A stretch of 64,000 nt of DNA from Neovahlkampfia damariscottae (taxonomy: Eukaryota > Heterolobosea > Selenaionea > Neovahlkampfiida > Neovahlkampfiidae): NCBI GenBank assembly GCA_016618085.1, contig JABLTG010000012.1:62001-126000 (forward strand), in the 5' to 3' direction. Below the pieces are notes generated by a model. The model made no database searches and was not told the DNA's origin. It was given only the letters and a program-made list of their open reading frames with translations. A program made the position numbers and the translations under genes. Positions 34,857 through 45,514 of this stretch are shown here, in pieces; position 1 is the stretch's first letter; each line of letters starts with the position of its first letter.

Positions 34857-35621
34857 ATGTCCAAATTGGATTCATTTTGGAAAGAAAAAAATGTTACTTC
34901 AACATCAACAACAGAAGTGATAAAAAAGAGAAAACTTGAAGAAACAAAAAGTTCAACAAAAGAAACAGGAAATATGAAATCAACATATAAACAAGGAAAA
35001 GATTCGTATCCTTTTTGGTGGACTAAAGAAAAAGAAGACATTGCTACAAGTGAAAAGTATACCTCCAAGTTCTTCTTCTTCAGTTGACAAGAATATTTGT
35101 TGGACAAAAAAGTTGGTAGAACAATCTTCATTAACAGAAGGTGTTTTATTTTCATCAAAAGATGTTCCAAAAGAAAACAAACAAATTCACATAAAACTGG
35201 TTTATCAAAAAAACAACTTGATACAGATGAAATTATTCGATCAAGAAAAATTCATAGTACAACAGTGAGAAAAATGCTTCATTGGTCTCATTTTCAATTT
35301 CGTCAAACACTAAAACATCTTGCTCAAAAAGATTCTGTTCAAGTACATGAAGTTTCAGAACATTATACCAGTTGTACATGTGGATCATGTGGAAAAATAG
35401 ATTGGAAACTTGGAAAAAAAGATTATTTCAATTGTAAATATTGTAATTTTTCTCTTCCAAGAGATTATAATGGAGCAAGAAATATATTTCTGATGAATAT
35501 ACAAAATTTTATTGGAAATCCAAAAACTGCCAGTACTGCTGGCGACGGTCCTATCCCGAAAGAAATCTTGATTTTGATGTCTGGTCTGATTAATCAGAAT
35601 GAACGGAAAAGTCAGTTTTAA
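34857..35621 (+). pseudogene. Fanzor/TnpB-like RNA-guided nuclease remnant
   Basis: The C-terminal part (35265-35510) is clearly TnpB/Fanzor: HWSHFQFRQTLKHLAQ, VSEHYTSCTCGSCGKIDWKL, a second CxxC (NCKYC), then LPRDYNGARNIFL with the RuvC-III Asp. The zinc ribbon C-x2-C...C-x2-C and the D-x2-N/G-A-R-N line are intact, which is the best-known signature of the family. The order HYxFRQxL...YTSxTCGxCG is closest to eukaryotic and giant-virus Fanzors. Upstream, open pieces (34857 onward, rich in Lys/Ser, with DSYPFWWTKEKED) could belong to it but show no RuvC-I or RuvC-II motif, so the element looks broken and 5' truncated. No TIR or target duplication could be confirmed. Confidence 0.8.
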
Positions 35622-35650
35622 GATCGCGGTTACTTATAGCCGTTCAGCAT
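35525..35650 (+). other. Candidate guide-RNA scaffold overlapping the Fanzor 3' end
   Basis: Three inverted repeats follow in 120 bp, in a stretch richer in G and C than its surroundings: GCCAG (35529-35533) with CTGGC (35539-35543); a perfect 14-bp palindrome TCTGATTAATCAGA (35585-35598); and TGAACGG (35600-35606) with CCGTTCA (35640-35646). They span the last codons and stop of the nuclease ORF. In TnpB and Fanzor loci the omega-RNA is made from exactly this place, overlapping the 3' end of the ORF. Transcription and the guide boundary cannot be seen from sequence alone. Confidence 0.45.
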
Positions 35651-36239
35651 ACTTGAGCTACACTTTGGGAAGTGGACCAATCACGGATGATTCACGGGTA
35701 ATAATGGGCCAATGAGGTTTTACGAGATTCTCAATAAATAGTTCAAAGTTTATCAGTTGTTTGTCTGAAAACTTTGTTATGTAAAGTAATAAAAACATTT
35801 GTCAAATTAGTATCTTTTGTCACTATTTATTTACTCATTGGAAACAACACTTTTTAGAATTCATATTGATAACCTTATCTCATAAATATTTCCTATATCT
35901 TTCTATCGTGAAGATTTTTTCTTTTCTCCGTTGTTTATTTTCCATTCAATTTTCATTCTTTGTTAATTTTTTTTTGCAGTTATGGTGTAAAACTAAAAAT
36001 AAAGGACAGTTTGACCCGTTAAAAGCTTTGATTGTTTGTAAATTCATGGTAAATACCGATATTCAAAATTGGGTGAATTTTCATATCTCAGCCATTTTTC
36101 ATCAGTTTTTCAATATTTTGGACTTAAATCAGAGGTTTTAATTTCGATTTTCTTTAATGTCTTTCAGTTTTTGAAAAAAAATTAAATGAAAAAACGACCC
36201 AATGAAAATTGTTTTTCTTGACAAATCAAATTGTTTCTA
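35651..36239. other. Gene-poor stretch after the Fanzor remnant
   Basis: No gene recognised. Two CCAAT boxes (near 35681 and 35709) stand alone without a downstream ORF in a clear frame. A 91-codon open frame at 35866-36141 is Phe/Leu/Ile-rich in a T-rich stretch and is probably chance. Confidence 0.4.
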
Positions 36240-36242
36240 CTC

Positions 36243-37106
36243 ATGAGTGAAGTACAACCAAAATTATCAAGAGAAATGACTAACACTGAAAAAAGTAATA
36301 TGGATCAACTTCTTTCAAATAAATGGACTCCAGTAATCAACAGCTTCAGAATATTCAAAAGTTTTTGTACCTAGTTTTATAAGTTATGATTCTGAACCAG
36401 CATATGAAGTTACAGATAAAAATCTATTTTTCTCATTGTATTTTCTTGATTCACTTTGGAAAATTCATATAGATGCCATTAATGTTGTTTTTAAAGAAAG
36501 AAGAAATGGATCTTATAGATTTAAAACAGCAATAAAGTATATACAGACCAAGATGCTTTAGAAGATGAACAAGAAAATGCAAAAAAATCTCACAAAATTT
36601 TTTCTTATGCTTTTAAATTGAATTTAAAATATCTTTATGAATTCAAATCAAATGGAAATTTAAAGGAAATTGAATTAGATAGTATTTCAAGTGATCAAAG
36701 TGAGTATGAATTATCAGATCAAAATGATAATGAAAATGAACAATTTGAAAATGAAACAATTTCATCTTTAAAAAGATTTAGAGATGCAAAAGGACTTAAA
36801 TTTATAGAATTAGATATTGATGATAAAAATGAAATTAAAAAAAGAAAAGAAGAAATTAATTAAACAACTTTAGAATTAAGTTCACCTTATAATAGAAATG
36901 ATTTTGAAAAAGAAAATGTTAATACTTTAAAAAATATTTTAAAAAAAATGAAAGTAAGACAAGCTGGAAAAAAAACTGATCTTATTAATCAAATTATAAA
37001 AATATCTTTAAAATCTTTTGACGAAATATTAGAAACTTTCACACATTTATTATTTAAAAATGTTAAAACAACAAATTACAATGAAGCAATTTTTCATTTC
37101 ATATGA
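36243..37106 (+). pseudogene. Decayed ORF with a SAP-like helix pair, possible element relic
   Basis: Codon usage looks coding over about 850 bp but no single frame covers it and no clean GT...AG introns repair all of it. It begins near ATG 36243 (MSEVQPKLSREMTNTEKSN). Recognisable pieces: FFSLYFLDSLWKIHIDAINV, an acidic SDQSEYELSDQNDNENEQ stretch (36687-36745), and near the end LKNILKKMKVRQAGKKTDLINQI (36927-36995), which has the helix-turn-helix spacing and G-K-K-x-D-L-I of a SAP domain. SAP domains bind AT-rich DNA and occur in chromatin proteins and in transposases. What the gene was is not recognised; it lies next to the Fanzor remnant and may be part of the same inserted region. Confidence 0.4.
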
Positions 37107-37158
37107 AGAAAAATTTAATAGTATACATATGACTAATAAAATTTGGTATATAAGAATA

Positions 37159-37530
37159 TTATTTAGATGGAATGATTTGTGAAGGTAGATTTGGTGACAA
37201 CTTATAAATATCATTTATCTCTTTTATGCTAGTGTTTGAAAAGCTGTAATTCATACTTTGATTTATTTTGTTACTCATGTTTGGATCTTGTGTAACTTTT
37301 GTTTGATTTTTAATACCTTCTGAAATTGATCCAACATCTTTTACTTCGAATTTGCTTTTTGCATAAACATCTTCATGAACTGTAATATCATTATCCAATG
37401 TGAAGTTTGGTGACTCTATTCTCAAAGATTTAAATCTAATGTCTTCTTTCACTTTTGGATTTTGTAAACTAGGTACTTTTAGTTTCTCTTCTCTTGTATT
37501 GTACTCTCTAAAATGTACTTTAATGATCAT
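37159..37530 (-). CDS. Uncertain small ORF
   Basis: A 123-codon frame from ATG 37530 (MIIKVHFREYNTREEKLKVP) with Lys/Asn/Ser-rich composition (SNKINQSMNYSFSNTS). No domain recognised and no homologue recalled. A CCAAT is about 75 nt upstream in the other orientation. It lies in the decayed region and may be a relic or chance. The 450 bp to the right (37531-37983) hold no other ORF that I can support apart from the promoter of the next gene. Confidence 0.3.
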   Translation of the reverse strand: MIIKVHFREYNTREEKLKVPSLQNPKVKEDIRFKSLRIESPNFTLDNDITVHEDVYAKSKFEVKDVGSISEGIKNQTKVTQDPNMSNKINQSMNYSFSNTSIKEINDIYKLSPNLPSQIIPSK

Positions 37531-37983
37531 TGTTAACTGGATGTAGAATACCTTGTCTACTTTGTCTTGAAAATGTGTTTTCAAAATTTCTTGGAAATGA
37601 AAAAGCAGTTCCAATTCTATTTTATTTTATTTCATTTTATATTATTTTTTATTTTTTCATCAACAAATGAAGAAAATTATTCACAAAATTTTTACTATGG
37701 ACCAAAAAAAACATTGCTAATCATTTCAGTTAAAGTTTAGAAATTATGTAAGGGTTAGATTTCGAAAGGGGGAATGTATAGCTTTATTCCAAACAAAATA
37801 AAAACTTTCTTTTGATCCAGTAGCTAATCCCAAATAATTTTTTAAACGTTGAAAAAATCATTTTTTTGATTGGAGGAATTCAATTTCCTCAAAATTGTTG
37901 ATTGTAAGTGATTTGTGTTCCTGTTTAATATTAAACAATATCAATTTTGTTTAACTTTGATTAGTTTTAGCTGTCCAATCAAA

Positions 37984-38517
37984 ATGTCTTCTGCCCAAGA
38001 AATCATCGATTACCACGCAAAAGTTGGAACAACTCCTGAAGGTGCTCTCAAATGTTGGTTTGATGCTATCTTCCTTTATATTGATATCAAGACTAGAGAT
38101 GAAGGCAGAAAAGCTCTCCAAAACCTTACCATCCCTTTCAAACCGGATACTGATTGGGACAAGAAACCATCAAATGGTACCTTCAAAGGGGTACTCCAAG
38201 GAAAAACTACCTATATATTTAACAGCTATGCAAAAGGAACTTCACCAGAAAACCAATATTCCATGGATAAATCCAACTATGAGTAAGAAAAAATAAAACT
38301 CTCAACTTTTCAAAGATTAAACGTTGAAAAAAGTCATGAAGATAAATACGGTAAAAGAGGTTGGGCTGTGTTTCTCAGAAGTTCTGGAGCAGATAGCTCC
38401 CGTCCAGTTTACTTGAAAAAGTCTTCAAAAACAGGGTTGTATTATCCAGATACTATTTCCAATGTATACCTTGGAATTAGAAAGCCAGTTGATCCTGATG
38501 TAGAAACATTTGAATAA
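37984..38517 (+). CDS. Highly expressed-looking cytosolic protein of unknown function
   Basis: Two exons, 37984-38282 and 38316-38517 (33-nt intron), 166 residues. Starts MSSAQEIIDYHAKVGTTPEG; no signal peptide or membrane helix. Notable pieces: ALKCWFDAIFLYIDIKTRDEG, LTIPFKPDTDWDKKP, KRGWAVFLRSSGADSSRPVYL and NVYLGIRKPVDPD. Codons are much more C-ending than in neighbouring genes and the start is a textbook CCAATCAAA-ATG, both suggesting high expression. Small protist-specific families with an 'ALKxWFxA...PFKPD' layout exist, but I do not assign one. Function unknown. Confidence 0.75.
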
Positions 38518-38645
38518 ATTAGATTATTTTCAAAAAAAAAAACTTTTTCTCAAATGGTGTTTTTGAAAGTCATCTCAAGGTATGCCATTAAATCTATCAA
38601 CTCTTCCACAGTTATTAACTTACTTTGTAAAATTAACTTTAAATT

Positions 38646-39654
38646 TTATTCTTCTGCTTCTTCCAGAGGATCATCTCCATCAATGATATAATCCAATATT
38701 CCATAATTTGATTCAACTTTTTGTATTTTTTTATTTTCAGATAATTTTCCTGTTCTCAACATTTCCTCCAATTGATTTGGATCAGTATGAATATTTGGAT
38801 TCATTATATTATGTTCTTCTTCATCATCTGAAGAATCCAAACTTAATTTATTCCAAAATGATTTCTGTTTCGGTACAAAAAAATCATAGATTAAATTTTC
38901 ATTTTTCCATTTTCCTTTAATAACAGTTCTTCTCAAATCATTGATTCCACCTGAAAATTCAAAAGGAATTTCATCAAATTTGACAAAACTATTTGATTTG
39001 TTGTATTTTTTCTTTTCTTTTTGAAATTGAATTTCTCTGTCTTTTATTGTTTGTCCTGAACTTTTACAAGAATTCATTGAATAAATAAAATGATTCCATT
39101 CAACTCTTGATTCATTGGTCAATGAAAATGTTGGAATGAATAATTTATCTTTTAGAAATGATGAAAATGAAAAGCCTATATATTTTTAAAAACTATCGTC
39201 TTACATAACAAATGTATTTTTTGTGAAGACAATTTCATGGATAAAAATGAAAAATCATTTTTGAAAATTGAAAGTGTTTCTTTTTCTTCATTTGATAATG
39301 TTTCGATATCATTGACATTATTATAAACTCTATTTCAATGAATTCAAAATATTTTTTAAAAACTTACCTTGGTTCCAAATAACTAAAATCTCCTTGTATT
39401 GAATATTCAGTTTCATTTGGATATGAATTCTCAAGTGTTTCAAATATATTATAAAACTTTGATGAATCTATTATTTTAATTGAATTGCCATTTGGAATTG
39501 GTAAAATTATTGTTTTTTCTTTTTCTATATTTTTTATTTGGACAAACTTTTTCTCAAAGTTAATCAGATTAAAAATTACATTAAATTGTTCTCGGTGATT
39601 CTTTGACAAAGAAACAAAGAAACGAAACTCCAAGTGGTTTTTGTTCTGTTTCAT
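38646..39654 (-). CDS. Conserved-looking protein of unknown function, three exons
   Basis: Exons about 39367-39654, 39213-39332 and 38646-39182, with GT...AG introns that keep the frame: YLEP reads into RVYNNVNDIETLSNEEKE, and KIHLL reads into CFSFSSFLKDKLF. About 310 residues, no membrane segment. The most conserved-looking part is IPFEFSGGINDLRRTVIKGKWK, followed by an acidic tail (SSDDEEEHN...GDDPLEEAEE). I do not recognise the family. CCAATCA is about 30 nt upstream of the ATG. It faces the next gene across about 320 bp, in which a Cys-poor 87-codon frame on the minus strand is probably chance. Confidence 0.6.
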
Positions 39655-39978
39655 AATGTTGCTTCAAAGGCAATTTTGATTGGACGGAAAAGTACTTGTT
39701 GTTTTACAAAGTAATGACTCATGCAAAATTATTGCTTTCTTTCCAATCCTTTTGCTGTATATTTGCATATGAACCAACAATACATTTTTTGAAATTAAAT
39801 TATTTATATTATTACTTTTCTTGAATGGAGACGTAAAAATACATAAATTAGCATTCGGAATTGATGAAAATTCACAGAATTCCATTTTACAAATAATGGT
39901 GCCAAAAGAAAATTTACATTGATCCAATTATTTCATTATTGAGTTTTCATTTGACGAAAGAAAAATTCAAACAAAAAC

Positions 39979-41546
39979 ATGAACCAAACTGAAAACGAAC
40001 AACTTTTAATTTTGATTATAGATCGTTCATTAAAAGAAGATCAAATAGAATTCTCTCAGAAATTCATTCAAAACGTCGTTGAATCATTGAAACAACTTTT
40101 CGTCACATTTTGTTGTGTTTCGTCAAAAGTTTCGCTTTCCAAGATTTGTATTTTAGAATCAAATGAAACTTCAATAGAGGTATTCTAAATTCAATTTTTT
40201 AAATCGTAGATTGTCTATCCTCTTGATAATTTCAATCTTTTGGCAATCTTTCAAATGTTGAATAAATTCGGCTCCAAATATCATTCAAAACCAAGTTACG
40301 ACAAAAGTAAGTTGATTTGTCTTATCTTAATTTCAGATATGATCAAAATTAATTTAGAAACTTCGTTGGGCATCATCAAAGAATCAAAAATTGAAAAGAA
40401 TATTCATTTAGTTTATATCACTGCAATTGATTTAAATCTTTCAAATACTGATATTTCCATCATTCAAGTAACTTTAACATATTTCTCATTTTCTACTGTA
40501 GAGTTTTTATTCACAAAATTATTCATTGAATTTCATTCAAATTAGAAAACCATTACAACTTTCAAATATCTCATCAAATTTTTCGGAAATTATTTCAAAT
40601 TTTCCAAATTGCACTGAATCAACAGTTTCAAATGATTCAATTCTTTTAAAGAGAAGTTTGTTGAATTGTTCAAATCATTTCTTGAATTTTCTTCAAAGTG
40701 ATAATCTAAACTTTATAATTTCATTATCAAATGAAAATTTAAACCAAGATATTCATTGTAAATCAAATATTGAGATTATTGAAAATTTAAACATTTCATA
40801 TGAAAAAATTTGCAAATGTCATGGTCATCCAATAAATCAAATGAATGAAGTTGATATTTGTGGAATGAATCATCGTCAACTTGATGATTATCAAATTGAA
40901 AAAGCAACTAAAATTGGTAATTGTATTTTACCGATAAAATTTGAAATGAATTCAAATTCTACAAAAACAATAAAATTAAAAGTGATTGATAAAATCAAAT
41001 TAGAATCTATTAGTGAATCTCAATTATCAGGAAAAGTAATTTTTGATAAAATTAATGAATTAGACATTTATTTTAATTCCATCTTTTTCAACTAATTTTG
41101 AAGAAATGATTGAAAATGATCGTAATTTTTATTCACTTTCAAATGAAATGGAATCATCAAAAATTGGTTTGATTCTTGAAAGTTCATTTGATTTTGAAAA
41201 TAAATCAGAAATGAAAAAATTTTATTTGTTGATGGGAGAAATAAATGGAAACTCAATGATTTTTCAACATGTCATCACACAAGATGAAATATTAACAAAT
41301 TTAAAAAGAGAAATTGAAAATGAAAAATCAACAAAAATTATCAACATCTTAGATTCAATGAAATTAAATAATTTTAATCCAATGAATTATAATTCAGGGT
41401 TTTATGATAAAATTGAATTCATTTTAACAAACGGACAATCTATTCATATTGAAAAAAAAAGAAAACCAAAAATGATTCAATCAATAAAAGAAACATCAAC
41501 AGGTAGAAAACCTATTGTGTTAAAAAAATTTACATCTTTGAAATAA
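39979..41546 (+). CDS. Unknown protein with von Willebrand A-like N-terminus
   Basis: Four exons. Introns at about 40180-40208, 40469-40501 and 41037-41064 (28 nt); the last one turns GK into TFILIPSFSTNFEEM and joins two frames. About 490 residues. The N-terminal third alternates hydrophobic strands and helices (LLILIIDRSLKEDQIEFSQK, LICLILISDMIKINLETS, HLVYITAIDLNL) like a vWA fold. The middle has a CKCHGHPIN and ICGMNHRQLDD pair, perhaps one zinc site. The C-terminus is basic (KKRKPKMIQSIKETSTGRKP). No known family recalled with confidence. Ends 15 bp from the stop of the facing lipid kinase. Confidence 0.55.
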
Positions 41547-41561
41547 AAATTTTTATAAATC

Positions 41562-42451
41562 TCAACCAAGAATACTTGGTAATGCAACGTCAAGTCTCCA
41601 AACAGCAAAAGTCATTGCAGCCCCTGATATCAATGGTATTGTTACATTATCATCAATTCCAGGAATTAATTCTGCTAAAGTAGCTCCTAAAGCACCAACA
41701 AAAACAATATATTCAAATAAATGAATACCCCAAAATACACCAGAACCAACAGCACAACAAACAAATAAACAAGCTAAACTTCCTTCTAAAGATTTTTTTG
41801 AAGAAATTTTTATATTTCCGTAAGACATACCAACTAAAGCAGCAGCTAAATCACCAATATTTCTGAGGTCGAAGTTAAAAATTTTTAAATTACAAATATA
41901 AAATTGCAGTCATTGCAATGACAGGTTTGAATAAAAATAAAGTCCAGAAACATCCAATCATATACCATGTGGTTCCAAAGAATTTTTTATGTTCATGTGC
42001 TCTCATGATATTTCCTATATTTTTATTCATGAAATTTTTCGCAAAATCAAAATTGTATCTCATAAACTTTTAAAAAAATTTAAAATTTAAAAAAATGAAT
42101 ACTTCTACAAATAACATCCAAACAGCCAAAGCTCCAACAATTATAGTTGTTGTTTCACGTGATAAGAAATCAAATCTTAAACCCAAATAATAAATTGCTG
42201 GCATTAGAATTCCAACCTTTATTTTGTTGAGTTATTTTTTTGTTTACCATATGAAAAGATTTTCTTTTGAATTCAGATAGTACTTTTGTTATTCTTTTTT
42301 TTGCTACACCCATCCAGTTTTTCAAGAATTCTCTCCTGAGTAAAAATGAAAATAAAATGACCACTGGAATTGAAAAAACTAATAAATACATGAAATAGAG
42401 ACGAAAATCTGAGTGTTCAGCGATTATCTGTTGTTCATTGTTGTCTTCCAT
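41562..42451 (-). CDS. CTP-dependent lipid kinase (DGK1/dolichol kinase family)
   Basis: About five exons, some 250 residues. Start ATG 42451 (MEDNNEQQIIAEHS), two tens of nt after CCAATC. One N-terminal membrane helix (YLLVFSIPVVILFSFLL), then the family mark EFKRKSFHM (EvkRK-xxH), several membrane helices, and the C-terminal signature NIGDLAAALVGMSYGNIKIS...KSLEGSLACLFVC with E-L-I-P-G-IDDNVTIPL. DGK1, SEC59 and phytol kinases share GDxxAxxxG and K-S-x-E-G and use CTP to phosphorylate diacylglycerol or dolichol at the ER. Overall length and the RK-x-x-H start favour the DGK1 group, but the substrate cannot be fixed. Confidence 0.8.
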
Positions 42452-42562
42452 TTTCTCTTTGTTCTGGGATTGGACAATTATTTTTAGTTTAAATTGACAA
42501 ATCAGCTTTGATAAAAAATCCAAAAATTTAACGGTGTTTTCGAAGCGCCTAAAATCCAACCA

Positions 42563-43441
42563 ATGAAATCATCCCGTAGACCAAACAAAGTACAAACCTC
42601 ACTTGGTGAAAGTATTTATCTATTTGTTTGGGCACTTCTTAAGAGTTCAAAAGAAGTCTTCATTGACTTTGCTTATGATATCTTAGATTCTTTGAGCTCC
42701 ACTCAGAGAAAGAATAAACGTCTAAAATCCACCAAACTTTACTGGACAAAGCTTCAAAGACAAATGGGTATTTTAGAAGAAAATAAAAGTGAAAAATCAC
42801 AAAAAACAGAAGATGAACCAGGTGAAAATAAATTAGAAAGTCTTGAAAATGAAATTATGAACTTGAAACTTGAACTTGAAAGTTTCACAAGTCCAAGAGG
42901 AACAAAAACAAATTTACTTGAAATTAATAACAAAATTGAAAAAGGACCAATGCCAAAAGGACCAGTACCAAAAGGACCACCTTTACCACCTCCACCTCCA
43001 CCAAATTCTGCAAGATCAAGTTATGTAGCACCAACAAAGAAAGAAACTCCGAAACCAATAGAAAAAAAACAAGAAACAAAACCAACACATAATAGATCAG
43101 AAAGTGTTACTACAGATGCTCTTCAACAAGCAGCAAAATTATTAAGAAAAACCAAACCAAAATCACCAGCACCTTCTCCAAAAAAAGCTCCACAAATGTG
43201 TTTTCAAAATGACTTATTCAATGCTATTAAATCAAAATTCAAAAAAGTTATAGATGAAGATGATGATAAGGATGCTTGGTCTGGTTATAATTCACCTCAA
43301 AGAAAATCTTCTTTTAGTAGTTCTCCAAAACCAAAAGAGTTAGTTGCTTCTCAAAATGAAACTTCAAAGGCAATTGAAAATACACAAAATTTTTTGAATT
43401 TCGAAGATTTGGAATCTTTAAAATTACAAAATAAAATTTAA
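42563..43441 (+). CDS. Proline-rich coiled-coil protein, possibly actin-related
   Basis: Intronless, 292 residues. ATG overlaps the box (CCAACCAATG). N-terminal helical part (SLGESIYLFVWALLKSSKEVF), a coiled coil (ESLENEIMNLKLELESF), then KGPMPKGPVPKGPPLPPPPP, a profilin- or SH3-binding type polyproline run (about 42950-43000), and near the C-terminus NDLFNAIKSKFKKV which has the spacing of a WH2-like actin-binding helix. A Ser-rich tail follows. The layout is like proteins that combine a membrane- or organelle-bound coil with actin control (CHUP1, MTFR), but I make no assignment. Confidence 0.65.
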   Translation: MKSSRRPNKVQTSLGESIYLFVWALLKSSKEVFIDFAYDILDSLSSTQRKNKRLKSTKLYWTKLQRQMGILEENKSEKSQKTEDEPGENKLESLENEIMNLKLELESFTSPRGTKTNLLEINNKIEKGPMPKGPVPKGPPLPPPPPPNSARSSYVAPTKKETPKPIEKKQETKPTHNRSESVTTDALQQAAKLLRKTKPKSPAPSPKKAPQMCFQNDLFNAIKSKFKKVIDEDDDKDAWSGYNSPQRKSSFSSSPKPKELVASQNETSKAIENTQNFLNFEDLESLKLQNKI

Positions 43442-43464
43442 TAATACTTTTTGTAAAGAATATT

Positions 43465-44609
43465 TTATTTCTTTTTTTGTTTATTGTTTTTTTGTTTTTC
43501 CTCTTCACCATCTTTGTATCTGTTATCACCTGTGACATTTCCTGAGTTTTTTAATGTTTGAACTAAAACTCCAATTGCTCTAATAAACCAATTCACGTGT
43601 AAACACCATAAACCACATAAAAGTGTAAAAGCGATATGAGATGAAGAAATACAATGTTCACCAGCACATATGTATTTGCCAACTGAAAAAAATGGCGTAG
43701 TTAAATCTCTTTTCATGTATAAATCGAAATCTCTTAATAAAGGTTCACTAATAAAGAAAGTGTTAAAATTTTTTTTTTTTACCCAGGAATTGGTAAAATC
43801 AAATATCTTCCGAGAAAATATAAACGCACTATTGGTAAACTTGTAACAAAAGCGAAAAAATTAAAATTAGCCAACATTTGCCAGTCTGCATCATCTAACA
43901 AAAAATTAATTTTTTTTTTTTTTTTTTTTGAAAACTTACGACAAGTTTTTGCCCAGTATAAGAAAATATCAACAAAATCATGAAGAATAATAATATTAGC
44001 TCCAATTCTATGAAAACTAAAAAAAAGTCAAAAAAAAATCTCTTTACACTCCAATATATGAAAAAGCAATTAGACTCTTTGTGATTAAATGATGTGCTAA
44101 CATTTCATAAAAATCAGCAAGTTTTTCATCAATAAAAAGTAAATTCACTAAAAGTTGTAAATAATAACCAAATTGAAGTAAATAAAAATATCTGAGAAAA
44201 GTACTGTTTTGTTAAAAAATTTTACTTTTTTTTTTTTTTACATATCATCACCAAGATGTGGATGAGGGTCTAAACCATAACCTTTGACGGATAAATATGG
44301 ATCCCAAAACCAGTCTTCTCTTCTTATAATCAAAAACATGATTAAAGTTGAAACTGGATAAAATGTTGAATACCAAATATCTTCAATAAATCTTGAGTAT
44401 TTTGAACCTTTGTTTTTTTTTCCTTTTGTCTTGTCAAGTTGTAAATAGTTGGCAAATGGTATATAAATTGCCATGTTTAAAAATTTTCTTAATATAAAAA
44501 AGAATATACATGAACCAAGGACTATGAATAAATCTTCAGCATGTAATCTGATGTTTCTTTCTTTATCGAGTCCCGGAAAATAAGAAGCGTACTGTTGATA
44601 AAGCTCCAT
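43465..44609 (-). CDS. Ceramide synthase (LAG1/TLC domain)
   Basis: About seven exons, some with poly-T introns in the 43740-44230 range; roughly 330 residues. Several membrane helices (IVLGSCIFFFILRKFL, STFYPVSTLIMFLII, YFYLLQFGYYLQLLVNLLF). The Lag motif is complete across introns: YEMLAHHLITKSLIAFSYI...FHRIGANIIILHDFVDIFLYWAK, with the two catalytic His, T, R-I-G and HD-x2-D residues. It N-acylates sphinganine or sphingosine in the ER. C-terminal tail is Lys-rich (KDGEEEKQKNNKQKKK), reminiscent of an ER retrieval signal. It has no homeodomain, as expected outside animals. Confidence 0.9.
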
Positions 44610-45037
44610 TCAATCAAAACTGAAATACAATTTGATTGGCTGATTTTTTTAACATTAAATAACAAAATTTTAAAATGAATAAAGTACATTCTTATTATAT
44701 TTTCACAAAAACTCAATTCTCCTTTTATCCGGTGTTAAATAATTGGTTTATCTCCACCAATTAAATCAATTGAAAACGTCGAAGTTGATTTTCATCATTT
44801 CTGTTGTTTTTGACCTAACCCTTACAAAAGCTATAATAATCATGATGCTCTGATGAAATGATGAAATCTTCAAGAACAAAGAAGAAAAAAAAAAAAGAAA
44901 AAAAAAATTGTTTGTGAAATTTTCACACAATTCTTTGTTCATCCCATGTTTTTGAAGAATGAAATTATAATTCTCAGGATTTTATTGGCTCTTTTTGTTA
45001 ATTTCACCACCAAAAGAAAAAATTAGTTATCAGTTCA
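44610..45037. other. Intergenic, no gene seen
   Basis: About 430 bp between the divergent starts of ceramide synthase and the zinc-ribbon gene. It contains CCAATCA/ATTGG boxes (near 44626 and 44755) and A/T runs. A cluster of TGATGA-like words (44840-44870) was considered as a C/D snoRNA but lacks a proper D box and stem. Confidence 0.5.
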
Positions 45038-45511
45038 ATGGAAGAAACAACAGACTTGGATTTAGATGATATGTTAAAAGATTACTTCAATGAAATTGAA
45101 ATCAATGAACCTGAAATCAGAAAAGTAGTGAAAGAAAAACAAAAAGAAATTCATGAAAATGTCACCTTTGTCAAGTTACTTCCAAACCCAGATGAAGAAT
45201 TACCAACAATTCAAGCAAAACAAAAGGTTCACGTATTCGTTTTTGATGAAACAGGAAAGATTTTAGCAAATTCAATTGAAGAAAAAGAATTATTCCGATA
45301 TGACCTAAAGACACCTCCTCAAAACAACCAAGATTACATAAAACGCTCAAGAAAATGTCTAAAATGTGGCAGTATTGCAGAAGCAGGTGTATTTCTTCAA
45401 TGTTACTGTAAATCAACTTATCATATCAAATGTAATTGTGGATGTGAAAATCATGTATCGCACAACACGCTCACAAAACATGAAAAAACAAAAAAACGTA
45501 AATTTGAATAA
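45038..45511 (+). CDS. Unknown protein with a C-terminal zinc-ribbon-like cluster
   Basis: Intronless, 157 residues. Acidic N-terminus (MEETTDLDLDDMLKDYFNEI), a long charged helix, then a strand HVFVFDETGKILANSIE and a cysteine cluster CLKCGSIAEAGVFLQCYCKS...CNCGCENHVSHNTLTKH, which probably binds one or two zincs; the tail is basic (KHEKTKKRKFE). Family not recognised. Its stop is 3 bp from the stop of the facing acyl-CoA oxidase gene, so 3' UTRs must overlap. Confidence 0.6.
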   Translation: MEETTDLDLDDMLKDYFNEIEINEPEIRKVVKEKQKEIHENVTFVKLLPNPDEELPTIQAKQKVHVFVFDETGKILANSIEEKELFRYDLKTPPQNNQDYIKRSRKCLKCGSIAEAGVFLQCYCKSTYHIKCNCGCENHVSHNTLTKHEKTKKRKFE

Positions 45512-45514
45512 AAT

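Noticed and set aside
35866-36141. 91-codon Phe-rich ORF
   Set aside because: Composition reflects T-rich DNA; no motif and no nearby start context.
39664-39927. 87-codon minus-strand ORF between two divergent genes
   Set aside because: No promoter fit, no domain, starts with a non-ATG codon and covers the promoters of both neighbours.
44830-44880. C/D-box snoRNA candidate
   Set aside because: Repeated TGATGA words but no terminal stem and no well-placed CTGA.
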